Assembly (NCBI RefSeq): GCF_003112775.1
Contig: NZ_BFCH01000007.1
Location: 298,613 to 362,612 of the forward strand
DNA length: 64,000 bases
DNA from: Mycobacterium montefiorense
GTDB taxonomy: Bacteria; Actinomycetota; Actinomycetes; Mycobacteriales; Mycobacteriaceae
Direction of reading: 5' to 3'
Below the pieces are notes generated by a model. That model made no database searches. It saw nothing but the letters and a program-made list of their open reading frames with translations, and had not been told where the DNA came from. The translations under genes were made by a program, and so were the position numbers. Positions within the stretch are counted from its first letter, which is position 1. Every line of letters begins with the position of its first letter. Positions 24,893 through 33,572 of the stretch are shown here, in pieces.

Positions 24893-25846
24893 GCTGATCT
24901 GCGCGACCGGCAGGGCAACGGACTCAGCGAGCAACCGCAGCTGGCCGGTGACCTCACGGTGGTGTTCCAGCATCGAGCAGTGGCCGCCGGGCAGCTCGAC
25001 GAGGCCGACGACGTTGGGCGCGGTCCGTGCGATCTCGCGGGAGGCTCCGATCGGCGTCAGCCGGTCCTGTTCGCTGCCGATGACCAGGGTCGGCACCGTC
25101 AACCCGGACAGGTCGAGGTACCGCGAGCCCAGCGATTCGACCAGCGTCCTCGCGCAACCACCGCGCCCGGCGGGCGATGTCCGTGCGAACAACTCGTGGA
25201 TGAGTCGGGCAGCGCTTGGGTCGGCATCCTTGCCGACTGCCAGCATCGCGACAAATGAGCGACTGGCCAGCAGCGCCGCACTGGGGATCGGGAATCCACC
25301 GAACACGTTGATCAGGCTGCGCGCGGCCATCACGCGTGCCGGCGACAATTGGCCCGGCACCGAGAAGAGCTTCACCTGGCGCACCAGGTCACCGGTGGTC
25401 GTGTTGATCAGCGCAACGGCATCGACGCGCCGATGGACTTTGTGGCGGTAGCGCGCCGACCACGCGGCGATCGTGATGCCGCCCATCGAGTGGCCGGCCA
25501 GTACCGCACGCTCGTGCGGTGCCACCGTCGCCTCCAACACGCAATCCAAGTCGGAGGCAAGGTGGTTGAGGCTGTACCCGCAGCGGCGCGGGACACCGCT
25601 GCGGCCGTGGCCGCGGTGGTCGAACGCGATCACCCGGTAATCGGCCGACAGGTCGGCGATCTGGTACGCCCACGCTCTGATCGCGCAGGTGATGCCGTGG
25701 CTCAACACGATCGGATAGCCGTCGGGCGGCCCGAAAACCTCCGCGTGCAACGGAGTGCCGTCGACCGCGCGGACGGTCAGGGTGCGACTCGGCGGCAGTA
25801 CGTCGGGAAGCGGGTCGGCCACACGGATTGATCGCCGAGCACTCAT
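24887..25846 (-). CDS. hpx: Alpha/beta hydrolase (non-haem haloperoxidase-like)
   Basis: 319 residues with the alpha/beta-hydrolase triad: nucleophile S120 in AGHSMGG, acid Asp in GSEQDRLTP, and His in [10 protein letters not shown]; the oxyanion strand is VLSHGIT. It corresponds in position to Rv3171c, annotated as a non-haem haloperoxidase, though the real reaction is more likely ester or amide hydrolysis. ATG at 25846 follows GGGGGGAG. Convergent with the amine oxidase and divergent from a second amine oxidase. Confidence 0.9.
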   Translation of the reverse strand: MSARRSIRVADPLPDVLPPSRTLTVRAVDGTPLHAEVFGPPDGYPIVLSHGITCAIRAWAYQIADLSADYRVIAFDHRGHGRSGVPRRCGYSLNHLASDLDCVLEATVAPHERAVLAGHSMGGITIAAWSARYRHKVHRRVDAVALINTTTGDLVRQVKLFSVPGQLSPARVMAARSLINVFGGFPIPSAALLASRSFVAMLAVGKDADPSAARLIHELFARTSPAGRGGCARTLVESLGSRYLDLSGLTVPTLVIGSEQDRLTPIGASREIARTAPNVVGLVELPGGHCSMLEHHREVTGQLRLLAESVALPVAQISS

Positions 25847-26027
25847 CGCCAGCTCCCCCCTCGAACACGGCCCCGTTGCCGCACCCCCGGATTCAACAAT
25901 CTTATATCGGCACGGGCGTCCAACTATGCAATTTCTTCGAACCCGCGCGCCGAATTACAGCACACAATGTCTCGGCAACGAGCAAACTGCGGTACGGCGC
26001 CGTTTTCCATGTGAGAGGCTAACCGTC

Positions 26028-27413
26028 ATGTCCCCGATGCCCCGTCGGGCGGTGCTCACAGCAACGATGAGCACGGTCACTGGTGGGCTGGCGGCCGCCT
26101 GCACACCGCGTGAACATTCCGAGTCCTTGCCGCCCCCGCCGCCGGAGATCAAACCGGATACCCAGTCGGTCCTGATCGTCGGCGCGGGCATGGCGGGCTT
26201 GGCCGCAGCGCGCAGTCTCGTCGACGCGGGGTGGCCGGTGCGGCTGATCGAAGCCCGCGATCGCGTCGGCGGCCGCGTCTACACCAACCGCGACTGGGGT
26301 GTGCCGATCGAGATGGGTGCGTCCTGGATCCACGGCACTGCCGACGGTCCGATGATGAAGCTGGCGCGCAAGGCACAGGTTCAGGTCATCCCGACCGACT
26401 ATTACGGGTGGGCAAAGCTCGCGGTGGATCGCCGGTTACCACCGGTGGACTACGACCCTGACCCTTGGCGCCGGTTCGTCGAGCAGGCTTGTGACCGTGT
26501 CACCGGCGGGAGTCTCGGGGCCGCCGTCGACGCCGCAGCGAAACGCGAAGAGCTTTCCGCCTCGGATCGCGCCCAGCTGGCGTTCTTCGTCGCCACCGAG
26601 GTCGAGGACGAATTCGCGGCTGGTGCAGATCAGCTCTCCGCCACAACATTTGACGACGGTGACTACGCCGATGGCGACCAAGCCGTCATCACCAACGGCT
26701 ACGACGCCCTGCCGAAGCTGCTCGCCGACGGACTTCAGATCGTCCTGAAGACACCGGTCACCGCAGTCACTCGGCGCGACAACTCCGTCATCGTGCACGC
26801 CGGGAACCAATCGTTCGAAGGGCCCGCCGCGATCGTCACGGTTCCTCTCGGCGTCCTCAAAGCAGGGTCGATAGCCTTCGACCCGCCGCTTCCCGAGGGA
26901 TACACCCGCGCGGTGAATGCGCTGGGATTCGGCGCGCTGTCCAAGACCTTTTTCCGCTTCAACCGGCGAACGTGGAAGACCGACAACGCCTTTTATCTCT
27001 TCATGGGGACCGACCCGGGCGCATGGGCGCAGTGGTTCGCCTTGTCGGGCGCCGCCGGTCCGATCGTGGTGGCGTTCAACGCCGGCGACCGCGGCCGATT
27101 GGTGGAGTCATCTTCTCCGGCTGACGTGACGGCCCGGGCGCTGCCGATCGCTCGTCAGCTTTTTGGCGACGAGATCTCGCCGGTGCAAGTCCTGACCTCG
27201 AGCTGGACCACCGACCCATATGCGCGGGGCAGCTATTCATTCCATGCGCCCGGTTCCGGGCCGGACGACCGGCGCCGCCTGCAGGAACCCATTGGCGACA
27301 GGCTTTACCTGGCGGGCGAGGCGATCGGTGTCAACAATCCGTCCACCGTCATTGGTGCGGTGCTCAGCGGCCGGTACGCCGCCGAGCAGTTGGCGCAGCG
27401 CCTGAAGGATTAG
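26028..27413 (+). CDS. Exported flavin amine (polyamine-type) oxidase
   Basis: 461 residues. The N-terminus has a twin-arginine (MPRRAVLTA) followed by a hydrophobic stretch and LAAAC, which suggests Tat export with possible lipidation at the Cys near residue 25. FAD-binding VLIVGAGMAGLAAARSL and LIEARDRVGGRVYTNR are followed by EMGASWIHG, the polyamine-oxidase pattern, and the C-terminal LYLAGEAIGVNNPSTVIGA. ATG at 26028 chosen because it gives the signal peptide directly; a second ATG nine bases later is possible. A different subfamily from the oxidase at 23552. Confidence 0.9.
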   Translation: MSPMPRRAVLTATMSTVTGGLAAACTPREHSESLPPPPPEIKPDTQSVLIVGAGMAGLAAARSLVDAGWPVRLIEARDRVGGRVYTNRDWGVPIEMGASWIHGTADGPMMKLARKAQVQVIPTDYYGWAKLAVDRRLPPVDYDPDPWRRFVEQACDRVTGGSLGAAVDAAAKREELSASDRAQLAFFVATEVEDEFAAGADQLSATTFDDGDYADGDQAVITNGYDALPKLLADGLQIVLKTPVTAVTRRDNSVIVHAGNQSFEGPAAIVTVPLGVLKAGSIAFDPPLPEGYTRAVNALGFGALSKTFFRFNRRTWKTDNAFYLFMGTDPGAWAQWFALSGAAGPIVVAFNAGDRGRLVESSSPADVTARALPIARQLFGDEISPVQVLTSSWTTDPYARGSYSFHAPGSGPDDRRRLQEPIGDRLYLAGEAIGVNNPSTVIGAVLSGRYAAEQLAQRLKD

Positions 27414-27482
27414 CGCGAAATACCATAGCGTTCAGTACTTTTCGAGTGCGGCCACGTTGCGCCAACTTGGCCACGTTGTCTC

Positions 27483-27809
27483 TCAGACCCGGTGGATCCG
27501 CCCGTCGCGGAACGCGGCGATGAGCACGACCTCGATGCGGGTCGGCGTCTCACCCGGACGTGACGTGGTGATCCACACCCGGCCGGCGACTTTGTCCGCG
27601 GCTTCCACCCACGCCTGCTCGTCGTACTCGATCGCGTAGCTGATTGGCGTGGTGTAGATCTCGCGGTGACTGTCGCGGAATTCGCCGAAGTTCTGCGTCA
27701 ATCCGTCGGACGACATGACGAAGTCGGGATGGTAGTAGTGCTCGATGAGCCCGGCATTTTTCGCGACGACCATCCGGTCGAACATCTCACGAAGCAGCGC
27801 AACCGACAT
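27483..27809 (-). CDS. SnoaL/NTF2-like small protein
   Basis: 108 residues with the NTF2-like cone pattern: an N-terminal helix ([26 protein letters not shown]), then beta strands ending in [16 protein letters not shown]. Such proteins are isomerases, hydratases or ligand binders; the active residues cannot be assigned. It lies 13 bases after the XRE regulator and is probably co-transcribed with it. Confidence 0.85.
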   Translation of the reverse strand: MSVALLREMFDRMVVAKNAGLIEHYYHPDFVMSSDGLTQNFGEFRDSHREIYTTPISYAIEYDEQAWVEAADKVAGRVWITTSRPGETPTRIEVVLIAAFRDGRIHRV

Positions 27810-27822
27810 CCGGCGATCGTAG

Positions 27823-28713
27823 CTACCTGGACGCGTTGTCGTTGCGGATGTCCGAATTGAACTCGTGGTCGGTCGCGGTCCAACTGGCGAGCAGCGTCAA
27901 CGCCTCGTCAGACCGTGAATGCGGTTGCGCGGTATGGCCGATCAACGACAATCCGCCCACGCCGGTGATATCGAAGACGTTGTAGGTCAACGACAGTTCT
28001 CCGACGTCGGAATGCCGGAATCGCTTAACGCCGTGGCGATGTGCTTTGACATTGTGGGCCGCCCAACTAGTGCGGAACTTGTCGCTGCGGGTCTTGAGCT
28101 CGGCGATAAGGCTGGTGACCTGGGGCGAGTCTGGCGAACGTGCCGCTTCGGCTCTCAGCAGCGCAACGACGTCGTCGGCTTCACGGGCCCAATCGGGAAA
28201 GAACTGATCGGCGGCGGCATCGAAAAACATGAAGCGTGCCAGGTTCGGCGTCGCCTTCGCGCCGGAAAAGACTGGTGCGTAGAGCGCGTGTCCGAGCGCG
28301 TTGGCGGCCACGAGATCGAGGTGGCCGTTGATCACGATTGCCGGCGCGGTGACCATGCTGTCCAGCAATGCCTGAACACCGTCGGGCATGGTCTGGCCGG
28401 CCGGGCGTGCCGGTCGGGTTCGATCACCCTTGCCGGTGGCGGCACGAACAAGATCGAACAGATGAGTTTCCTCCGCCTCACCGAGTTGCAGTGCCCGGGC
28501 AACGGCATACAGGACGTCGTCGGAGACGCCGGCCACGTTCCCCCGCTCGACCTGCGTGTAGTACTCGATGCTCACCCCGGCCAGTTGGGCGACTTCCGCA
28601 CGCCGCAATCCGGGCACCCGCCGCCGCCGACCCGGCGGCAGGCCCACCTGCTCAGGGCGGATTCTGGCCCGTCGGGACATCAAGAAGTCCTTGATGTCCT
28701 TGGCAATGTCCAT
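27823..28713 (-). CDS. XRE-family regulator with MltR/MmyB-like ligand domain
   Basis: 296 residues. N-terminal helix-turn-helix ([20 protein letters not shown], then [15 protein letters not shown]) is the form typical of MmyB-like actinobacterial regulators; the C-terminal 180 residues match the MLTR ligand-binding pattern, a PAS-like domain reported to bind fatty acids in some members. ATG at 28713 follows GGGGGAG. Upstream lies a TetR-type palindrome pair shared with the divergent gene at 28829. Confidence 0.9.
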   Translation of the reverse strand: MDIAKDIKDFLMSRRARIRPEQVGLPPGRRRRVPGLRRAEVAQLAGVSIEYYTQVERGNVAGVSDDVLYAVARALQLGEAEETHLFDLVRAATGKGDRTRPARPAGQTMPDGVQALLDSMVTAPAIVINGHLDLVAANALGHALYAPVFSGAKATPNLARFMFFDAAADQFFPDWAREADDVVALLRAEAARSPDSPQVTSLIAELKTRSDKFRTSWAAHNVKAHRHGVKRFRHSDVGELSLTYNVFDITGVGGLSLIGHTAQPHSRSDEALTLLASWTATDHEFNSDIRNDNASR

Positions 28714-28761
28714 CTCCCCCGAATACCCCGCCAGCGGGCAAACACCCGTATCTGGCTGACC

Positions 28762-28772
28762 GACCGATGGTC
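28762..28772. promoter_or_regulatory. Secondary TetR-type half-palindrome
   Basis: GACC-GAT-GGTC, an 11-base palindrome just left of the perfect palindrome at 28779 and sharing the GACC/GGTC arms. It may be a second, weaker operator site for the same repressor. Confidence 0.4.
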
Positions 28773-28778
28773 TTGTAT

Positions 28779-28795
28779 ACCGACCACTGGTCGGT
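28779..28795. promoter_or_regulatory. Perfect palindromic TetR-type operator
   Basis: ACCGACCA-C-TGGTCGGT: two perfect 8-base arms around one base, 34 bases before the start of the membrane protein gene at 28829, which is followed by a TetR gene. The arm composition is that of many TetR-family operators, so autoregulation of the 28829-29969 operon is the simplest reading. Confidence 0.7.
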
Positions 28796-28828
28796 TATCG
28801 TTTCGGGCATCCGTCAGTGGAGGTAGCA

Positions 28829-29281
28829 ATGAGCGAGCCAGATCCATCGCAGATCCGTACCCGGATGTTCGCGCGCGCCTTCGGGCCGTTCTTTTTGATC
28901 GTGCCGTCCATCATCGCCGTGCGGGCGACATCGCAGATGCCGGTGCTGCTGCGGGAGTTCAGCAGTGATCCGATGTGGCAGTGGGAGCTTGGGGCGCTGC
29001 TGCTGCTGTGGGGCAGCGTCATCATCGCCTTTCACCAGTATTGGCGAAGTGTCGCAGCAGTTTTAGTGTCGCTGCTCGGATGGTTTCTCGCCATCCGCGG
29101 CATCCTCATCCTGGCGATACCTGATGTCTACGACGAGGCCGGCAAGAGCATGGAACAAAATGCGATTCCGCTGGTGCGGGCCATCTTCGCCGGAATCGCG
29201 CTGGTCGGCTTGTACCTGACCTACGTGGGATGGGTCGCGAAACCGGTCGAGCAGGATCGGGCGGATGCCGCGGGTAGTTAA
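28829..29281 (+). CDS. Four-helix integral membrane protein
   Basis: 150 residues with four hydrophobic helices (FGPFFLIVPSIIAV, LGALLLLWGSVIIAF, VAAVLVSLLGWFLAIRGILIL, AIFAGIALVGLYLTYVGW). Family not recognised. ATG at 28829 has GGAGG at 28819-28823; the upstream in-frame GTG at 28817 overlaps that site and is rejected. It overlaps the following TetR gene by 17 bases, so the two are an operon under the palindrome at 28779; the protein may be the target whose expression the repressor limits. Confidence 0.88.
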   Translation: MSEPDPSQIRTRMFARAFGPFFLIVPSIIAVRATSQMPVLLREFSSDPMWQWELGALLLLWGSVIIAFHQYWRSVAAVLVSLLGWFLAIRGILILAIPDVYDEAGKSMEQNAIPLVRAIFAGIALVGLYLTYVGWVAKPVEQDRADAAGS

Positions 29282-29969
29282 GCATCCCGACGTCCGCCGT
29301 GCCGAGATTCTGGATCGCGCCGTCGCGCTGTTCGTTGCACGCGGTTACGACAATGTCAGCCTCAACGACCTGATCGCGGATGCCGGTGTCTCCAAAGGCG
29401 CCTTTTATCATTGGTTTCCGTCGAAGGACGCGCTCATCACGACGCTGGCCGAACGCAGCGCCCGCAGCCAACTCGCGGCGATCGAACGGGCTGCTGCCGG
29501 CTGTGACGGCAATGCCTTGGATCGGCTGAATGCGCTGTTGCAGGCCGGTTTTGACGTCAAGATGCAGATGGGGACGCCCGAGCAATTAGCGGCGATGGTC
29601 TCGCTGTTGCGACCCGGAAACGCACACCTGTACGGGCGCATCATCGCGGTGAGCGAAGGACTGACCCGGCCGCTGCTCACCCGCCTGATCGCCGATGGAG
29701 TAGCCGAGGGCGTCTTCCACACGTTCGACCCCGAAGGTGTCGCCGACATGATTCAAGGCCTGGCCGCGCGCATCAACTCCAACGTGGTCCAGATCATCGA
29801 CGCCACCGACGAGCCCGGCAGGGAAAAAGCCATCGAGATCTTAGCCAACAGGTTCAAGCTGCACGGATTGGCCGTCGACCGGGTTCTCGGGCTGCCGGAC
29901 GGAAGCGTCACCGCGCTCAGCCGCGCCCAGGTCGAAATCATGGTCGCGGCATTACCGCGTGATTACTGA
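29265..29969 (+). CDS. TetR-family transcriptional regulator
   Basis: 234 residues. TetR helix-turn-helix at 11-60: AEILDRAVALFVARGYDNVSL and IADAGVSKGAFYHWFPSKDAL. The C-terminal ligand domain ends in a short tail. Starts within the preceding membrane-protein gene (17-base overlap). Likely binds the palindromes at 28762-28795. Confidence 0.92.
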   Translation: MPRVVKHPDVRRAEILDRAVALFVARGYDNVSLNDLIADAGVSKGAFYHWFPSKDALITTLAERSARSQLAAIERAAAGCDGNALDRLNALLQAGFDVKMQMGTPEQLAAMVSLLRPGNAHLYGRIIAVSEGLTRPLLTRLIADGVAEGVFHTFDPEGVADMIQGLAARINSNVVQIIDATDEPGREKAIEILANRFKLHGLAVDRVLGLPDGSVTALSRAQVEIMVAALPRDY

Positions 29970-29994
29970 GGCGGGGATTGGGCATAACTGATGC

Positions 29995-30372
29995 ATGACG
30001 GCATCGCAGGATCCGCATGTCCCCCAGCCTCCCCAACACAAGCAGCGCTCGACGGGCGACACCATCGCCACGGTCATCATGTTCGTGCTCGCCGCGATCG
30101 CCGGAGTTCTGTCGATTTCGTTTTCCTTCTTTTTCGTGATGGCGACCGATCCGTGCTCAAACAACAACTGCGACACCTCGGCGCTCGATTGGGCCTACGC
30201 GGTGACGTGGGGCGGTGTCGGAGTCGCGGCGCTAATCGCCGTCGGCGGCATCATCATCGCGGCATCGCGCAAACGACTCATGTGGGTGTGGCCAACCATC
30301 GCGCTGGTGCTGATCCTCGTCGCAGTCATGATTGGCGCACAACTGGCCGACTCCGTCGTCCCGCGTCATTGA
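29995..30372 (+). CDS. Small membrane protein with Cys-containing loop
   Basis: 125 residues: Pro/Gln-rich start, then three hydrophobic helices (TVIMFVLAAIAGVLSISF, AVTWGGVGVAALIAVGGIIIA, WPTIALVLILVAVMIGA). The loop after helix 1 holds two cysteines (DPCSNNNCDTS) that could form an extracytoplasmic disulfide. Family not recognised. It begins 25 bases after the TetR stop and may belong to that operon. Confidence 0.75.
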   Translation: MTASQDPHVPQPPQHKQRSTGDTIATVIMFVLAAIAGVLSISFSFFFVMATDPCSNNNCDTSALDWAYAVTWGGVGVAALIAVGGIIIAASRKRLMWVWPTIALVLILVAVMIGAQLADSVVPRH

Positions 30373-30411
30373 CAGCCACGCCAAAGCGTTGGGCTACCGC
30401 AGAAGTCGGCG

Positions 30412-30846
30412 CTACTTCTCGAGCGCCTTCGCGCACGCGTTCAGGATTGCGAGGAAACTTGATCGCAACAGTCGGCGGGTGAGCGCCTCCAGCACCTTGC
30501 CTCCCGCTGCGGCCGGGTGGGTGTAGTTGGTCAGCCAGTCGACGTGCGTCCCATCGCCCGCGGCAGTGAATGTCAGAGTGCCGCCGTCGTGATTGAACGG
30601 CGGGATCGACCGGACGATCAGGTAGCTGTAGCTGTGTGGCCGGTCGTAGACCGTGAGCTCTTCGCGGAACCAGCTGCCGACCGCGATAACCTCGCGCAAC
30701 GCACCGGGGCCCGGGCCGGATGTGCCCTTGGCCCATTTGCCCCTGAGGGCCAACGGCGAGGCGGCCAGATTGACCGGGTCGGCCAGCCAATCGAAGACCT
30801 GTTCCACAGGTGCTGCGATCGTCCGTTCCAAGTGGATCTCGACCAT
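30412..30846 (-). CDS. SRPBCC (START-like) family protein
   Basis: 144 residues with the polyketide-cyclase/START-like pattern: starts VEIHLERTIAAPVEQVFDWL, then alternating strands (GSWFREELTVYDRP, YSYLIVRSIPP) and a long C-terminal helix. Such proteins bind hydrophobic ligands or act as cyclases. ATG at 30846 with GGGAG upstream; the longer in-frame start lies in low-complexity upstream sequence. Convergent with the membrane protein at 29995. Confidence 0.85.
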   Translation of the reverse strand: MVEIHLERTIAAPVEQVFDWLADPVNLAASPLALRGKWAKGTSGPGPGALREVIAVGSWFREELTVYDRPHSYSYLIVRSIPPFNHDGGTLTFTAAGDGTHVDWLTNYTHPAAAGGKVLEALTRRLLRSSFLAILNACAKALEK

Positions 30847-31213
30847 CAGAACTCCCGCCTGGCAGTAACAGCATTGACGCCACGCACATGCTAGCCGCCG
30901 GAGGTGACTGCCGTCAGGGTGAGATCGCTGGCAACGATGGATATCTTTGCGGCGATCCGCAAGGCCGCAATCGATGCTCCCCAAGTCCCCTAAAGAGATT
31001 TTGCTGGTACCCGCCTCAGTTGGTCACGATTCGATCACGACGTGCGGATATTTACTGGATGGGCCTGGTGGCGGCAAGAACTGCGGCGAACTCTGCGATT
31101 AGCTGCGCACGTCAGTGAGTCGTTGCCGATATTCGGCTCAGCTACCTTGGATCTCGGGGAATCGGGAATCCTCGCGAATCAACTCTGGATCGATTCGAAG
31201 GGCAAAATCAATC
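30847..31213. other. Intergenic region between divergent SRPBCC and haemophore-like genes
   Basis: No gene is convincing here. It should hold the promoters of both flanking genes. A direct repeat TCACGA at 31024-31029 and 31035-31040 is spaced one helical turn apart, close to an AT-rich TATTTA. No palindromic iron box of the IdeR type was found. Confidence 0.4.
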
Positions 31214-31612
31214 ATGAATTTCAGCAGTATCGTCGCGCGCCGACGAGTCGCCGGCATCAGTGCCGGATGTCTACTCGGGGCAATGGCCTTGGGTATCGTC
31301 GGTGCGCCATCGGCGGCCGCCACACCCGACTGCAGCCCGGCAGGCGTGAATGCCACGGTCTCCTCAGCGCAGGGCGCAGCTGAGCAGTATCTCGCCGCTC
31401 ACCCCGGCGCTAACCAGGTCGTCATGGCTGCCTACGGACAGCCGCGCCCGGAGGCTGCATCCAGCCTGCGCGGCTACTTCACCGCGCACCCGCAGGAGTA
31501 CAACGACCTGCGTGGGATTCTTTCGCCGATCGGCGACACCGAGCGTCAGTGCAACGTGTCGGCGCTGCCGGGGAATCTGGAGTCCGCCTACCACGAGTTC
31601 ATGGCCGGCTGA
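31214..31612 (+). CDS. Secreted haemophore-type haem-binding protein
   Basis: 132 residues resembling the mycobacterial haemophore family (Rv0203 type). A signal peptide is clear: positively charged ARRRVAG, hydrophobic core, and cleavage after PSAAA near residue 36. The mature part has two cysteines (DCSPAG and QCNVSA) that could pair, an all-helical pattern, and conserved YLAAHPGANQV and AHPQEYNDLRGIL segments. In the family, haem is bound by Tyr and His residues and carried to MmpL proteins; none of those is encoded nearby. A strong terminator follows directly. Confidence 0.8.
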   Translation: MNFSSIVARRRVAGISAGCLLGAMALGIVGAPSAAATPDCSPAGVNATVSSAQGAAEQYLAAHPGANQVVMAAYGQPRPEAASSLRGYFTAHPQEYNDLRGILSPIGDTERQCNVSALPGNLESAYHEFMAG

Positions 31613-31623
31613 TTCCGTCGCAG

Positions 31624-31651
31624 CGACCCGCCACAAAGCCGTGGCGGGTCG
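31624..31651 (+). terminator. Rho-independent-type terminator
   Basis: Eleven-base perfect stem CGACCCGCCAC / GTGGCGGGTCG around an AAAGCC loop, followed by TTTTGCGTTT, 11 bases after the haemophore stop. Confidence 0.85.
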
Positions 31652-31723
31652 TTTTGCGTTTGACGATACGGCCAGGACGCTGCCGCTCTGAATGCACCGA
31701 TAACATTATTTGCCCGATAGGTC

Positions 31724-32287
31724 TCAGGGGGACCTTTTCAAGTCTGCCGCGACAGTTATTCCCTGCAGCAGCAGACTTGTGATCATATGGGTGAAATCGC
31801 GTCCAGCCACGCGACCAATTTGAATTGCCCAGGCGCCACCTGTGACCAGGCTATAGAAAGCCTCGGTTAGCCACACTGCTGTGAGATCAGTACGAAATTC
31901 GCCTGCCTGTTGGCCACGGGCGAATAGAGTGGTAATTGCATCATCCAGCGGGTTGAAAACGCTTAGCGTTTCTTCTACATCAAGATCGCGCGACTGGCTG
32001 TACATCAGCACCAGATATCCCGCAACCGGCTCGCAGGCAATCACGAGTCTTTGCAGCGCCTCAATTGCCGAACCTTCGGTTAGCCGCGCCGACGTCAACG
32101 CCGCCTCGAGTTCAGTAACCGCTACGTCACGCAACGCCGCAATCAACGCGGGCCGACCCGCGAAATGCCTATGTAGGGTTGCGCGGCTTACCGTCAACGC
32201 GGTCGCTATTTCATCGAGGGACGCCGCAGGTCGCTGGCCAAGAAATTCGGCCGCCTTCCGAAGCATCTTGTCCCGATTCATCGTCAT
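31724..32287 (-). CDS. TetR-family transcriptional regulator
   Basis: 187 residues. N-terminal helix-turn-helix (MLRKAAEFLGQRPAASLDEI, then TALTVSRATLHRHFAGRPAL) shorter than average, and a C-terminal helical domain. Two in-frame ATGs at 32287 and 32281 compete; neither has a strong ribosome-binding site. Base composition around it is lower in G+C than the flanks. Possible operator at 32336-32349. Confidence 0.88.
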   Translation of the reverse strand: MTMNRDKMLRKAAEFLGQRPAASLDEIATALTVSRATLHRHFAGRPALIAALRDVAVTELEAALTSARLTEGSAIEALQRLVIACEPVAGYLVLMYSQSRDLDVEETLSVFNPLDDAITTLFARGQQAGEFRTDLTAVWLTEAFYSLVTGGAWAIQIGRVAGRDFTHMITSLLLQGITVAADLKRSP

Positions 32288-32335
32288 AGGCTCCCCGCCG
32301 ATATAGTGCGATTCTTGTGCATTTGATATATTAGC

Positions 32336-32349
32336 ATCTCATTCGAGAT
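32336..32349. promoter_or_regulatory. Candidate operator upstream of TetR gene
   Basis: ATCTC-ATTC-GAGAT, a perfect 5-base inverted repeat in an AT-rich promoter-like stretch 49 bases upstream of the TetR start at 32287. Confidence 0.4.
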
Positions 32350-32411
32350 AAATTTGTCTTCAGCTGGAGGCATCCTTTCTGCGCCTGATGTCGGCAACCA
32401 GAAGGCCCGCC

Positions 32412-33542
32412 TTAGTCCCTGGCCCGAGGTGGGCGCGGTATGACCGGACGCGACAGCTCTTCACGGAGATCTGGCTTATGAACCTGCCGCAAGGGGAATG
32501 GCACATTAGCGGAAGCCGCAAATCCGCTATCTGCGCCGGTTGAGGGGTTAGTGAGGCCGTGAGCCGCAACCGTTGACACGTGGGCGTTTAGCACGGCCGG
32601 CCAGCGCGAAGGCACCGATAAGTGCCCAACCGTGAATGCCTCCCCAAATCGAGGATTTGCCTTCGAGCCCGGAGTGCAGACAGCGGTCGCGGGGGTGGCC
32701 GCGATTAATTTCAATGGGGAGATCTCTGGTTGGGGCGCAGCCGTCGTACCCCCTGCAAGTGGAATTTCCGCTGCCATGGCGACGGCCATTACCACTGAAC
32801 TTGCCATCGAAATGGCACCGATAGGCATCGCTGTCGCGTTGTGCTGGGTGCCCGTCAGTGACGACAAGAATTTGGCAGCATCCACAACAGACAGTTGCGA
32901 GCCCCTTTCCTGGCCTGCGGCGCTGCGGAGTGCCTGCGGGATGGCGCGATGCAGGTAATCGAGCATTGCCTGAGTGTCGTTAACGGTGCTTGCGCTAGGA
33001 GTCGCCGTGTTGGCCGATCTTGTGGTTTGACGTGGCGGAACGTATGCCGTCAATGTTGCCGCTGTTCCCGAGGTGTCTGCGTACAGAAACATCGCAGCAG
33101 CATCCTGAGCCCACATTTCTGAGTAGGCGGCCTCATCAGCTGCAATTGCCGGTGAATTTTGGCCGAAGTAATTTGTTGCGGCGTGTTTTCTCATCTGAGA
33201 GCGGTTGGCATAGACCGTCGCTGGGTGCACCGCCATCACGCGCGCCTGATCAAATGCGTTTACGGCGACCCTGGCTTGGCTTGCCGATTCCCGAGCTTGT
33301 GCGGCGGTCGTTCGAAACCAGTCCACGAATGGCTCGAAGGCGGCCAACATTAACGCTGACGCCTCCCCTGACCAGTAATCGCCAGCAAGGTGCTCGACCA
33401 CGCAGCGATAGCCACCGGCCGCTGAATCCAAGTCAGCAGCCAGCCCGTCCCACGCTGCTGCGGCAGCCAACAAAGACCCAGCCCCAGGACCGGCGTGAAG
33501 TCGTGTGGAATTGATTTCTGGTGGCATAGCGGCGAAGTCCAT
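32412..33542 (-). CDS. PPE family protein, PPE-SVP subfamily
   Basis: 376 residues. N-terminal PPE domain of about 180 residues starting MDFAAMPPEINSTRLHAGPG, with the WxG bend in DYWSGEAS and the helical EAAYSEMWAQDAAAM segment. The GxxSVPxxW signature of the SVP subfamily is present as GHLSVPSRW near residue 320. PPE proteins are exported by ESX systems, usually with a PE partner; none is encoded next door, so this is an orphan PPE. It lies 30 bases after the lipase gene on the same strand and may be co-transcribed. Lower G+C than neighbours. Confidence 0.93.
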   Translation of the reverse strand: MDFAAMPPEINSTRLHAGPGAGSLLAAAAAWDGLAADLDSAAGGYRCVVEHLAGDYWSGEASALMLAAFEPFVDWFRTTAAQARESASQARVAVNAFDQARVMAVHPATVYANRSQMRKHAATNYFGQNSPAIAADEAAYSEMWAQDAAAMFLYADTSGTAATLTAYVPPRQTTRSANTATPSASTVNDTQAMLDYLHRAIPQALRSAAGQERGSQLSVVDAAKFLSSLTGTQHNATAMPIGAISMASSVVMAVAMAAEIPLAGGTTAAPQPEISPLKLIAATPATAVCTPGSKANPRFGEAFTVGHLSVPSRWPAVLNAHVSTVAAHGLTNPSTGADSGFAASANVPFPLRQVHKPDLREELSRPVIPRPPRARD

Positions 33543-33572
33543 TGTGTGAAGTTGCCCTCGAAGTTATTGCTG

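Noticed and set aside
30985..31213. Iron box (IdeR type) before the haemophore-like gene
   Set aside because: No TTAGGTTAGGCTAACC-like palindrome was found, so iron control is not supported.
32412..33572. PE gene paired with the PPE gene
   Set aside because: No PE-type ORF exists upstream; the preceding gene is a lipase.
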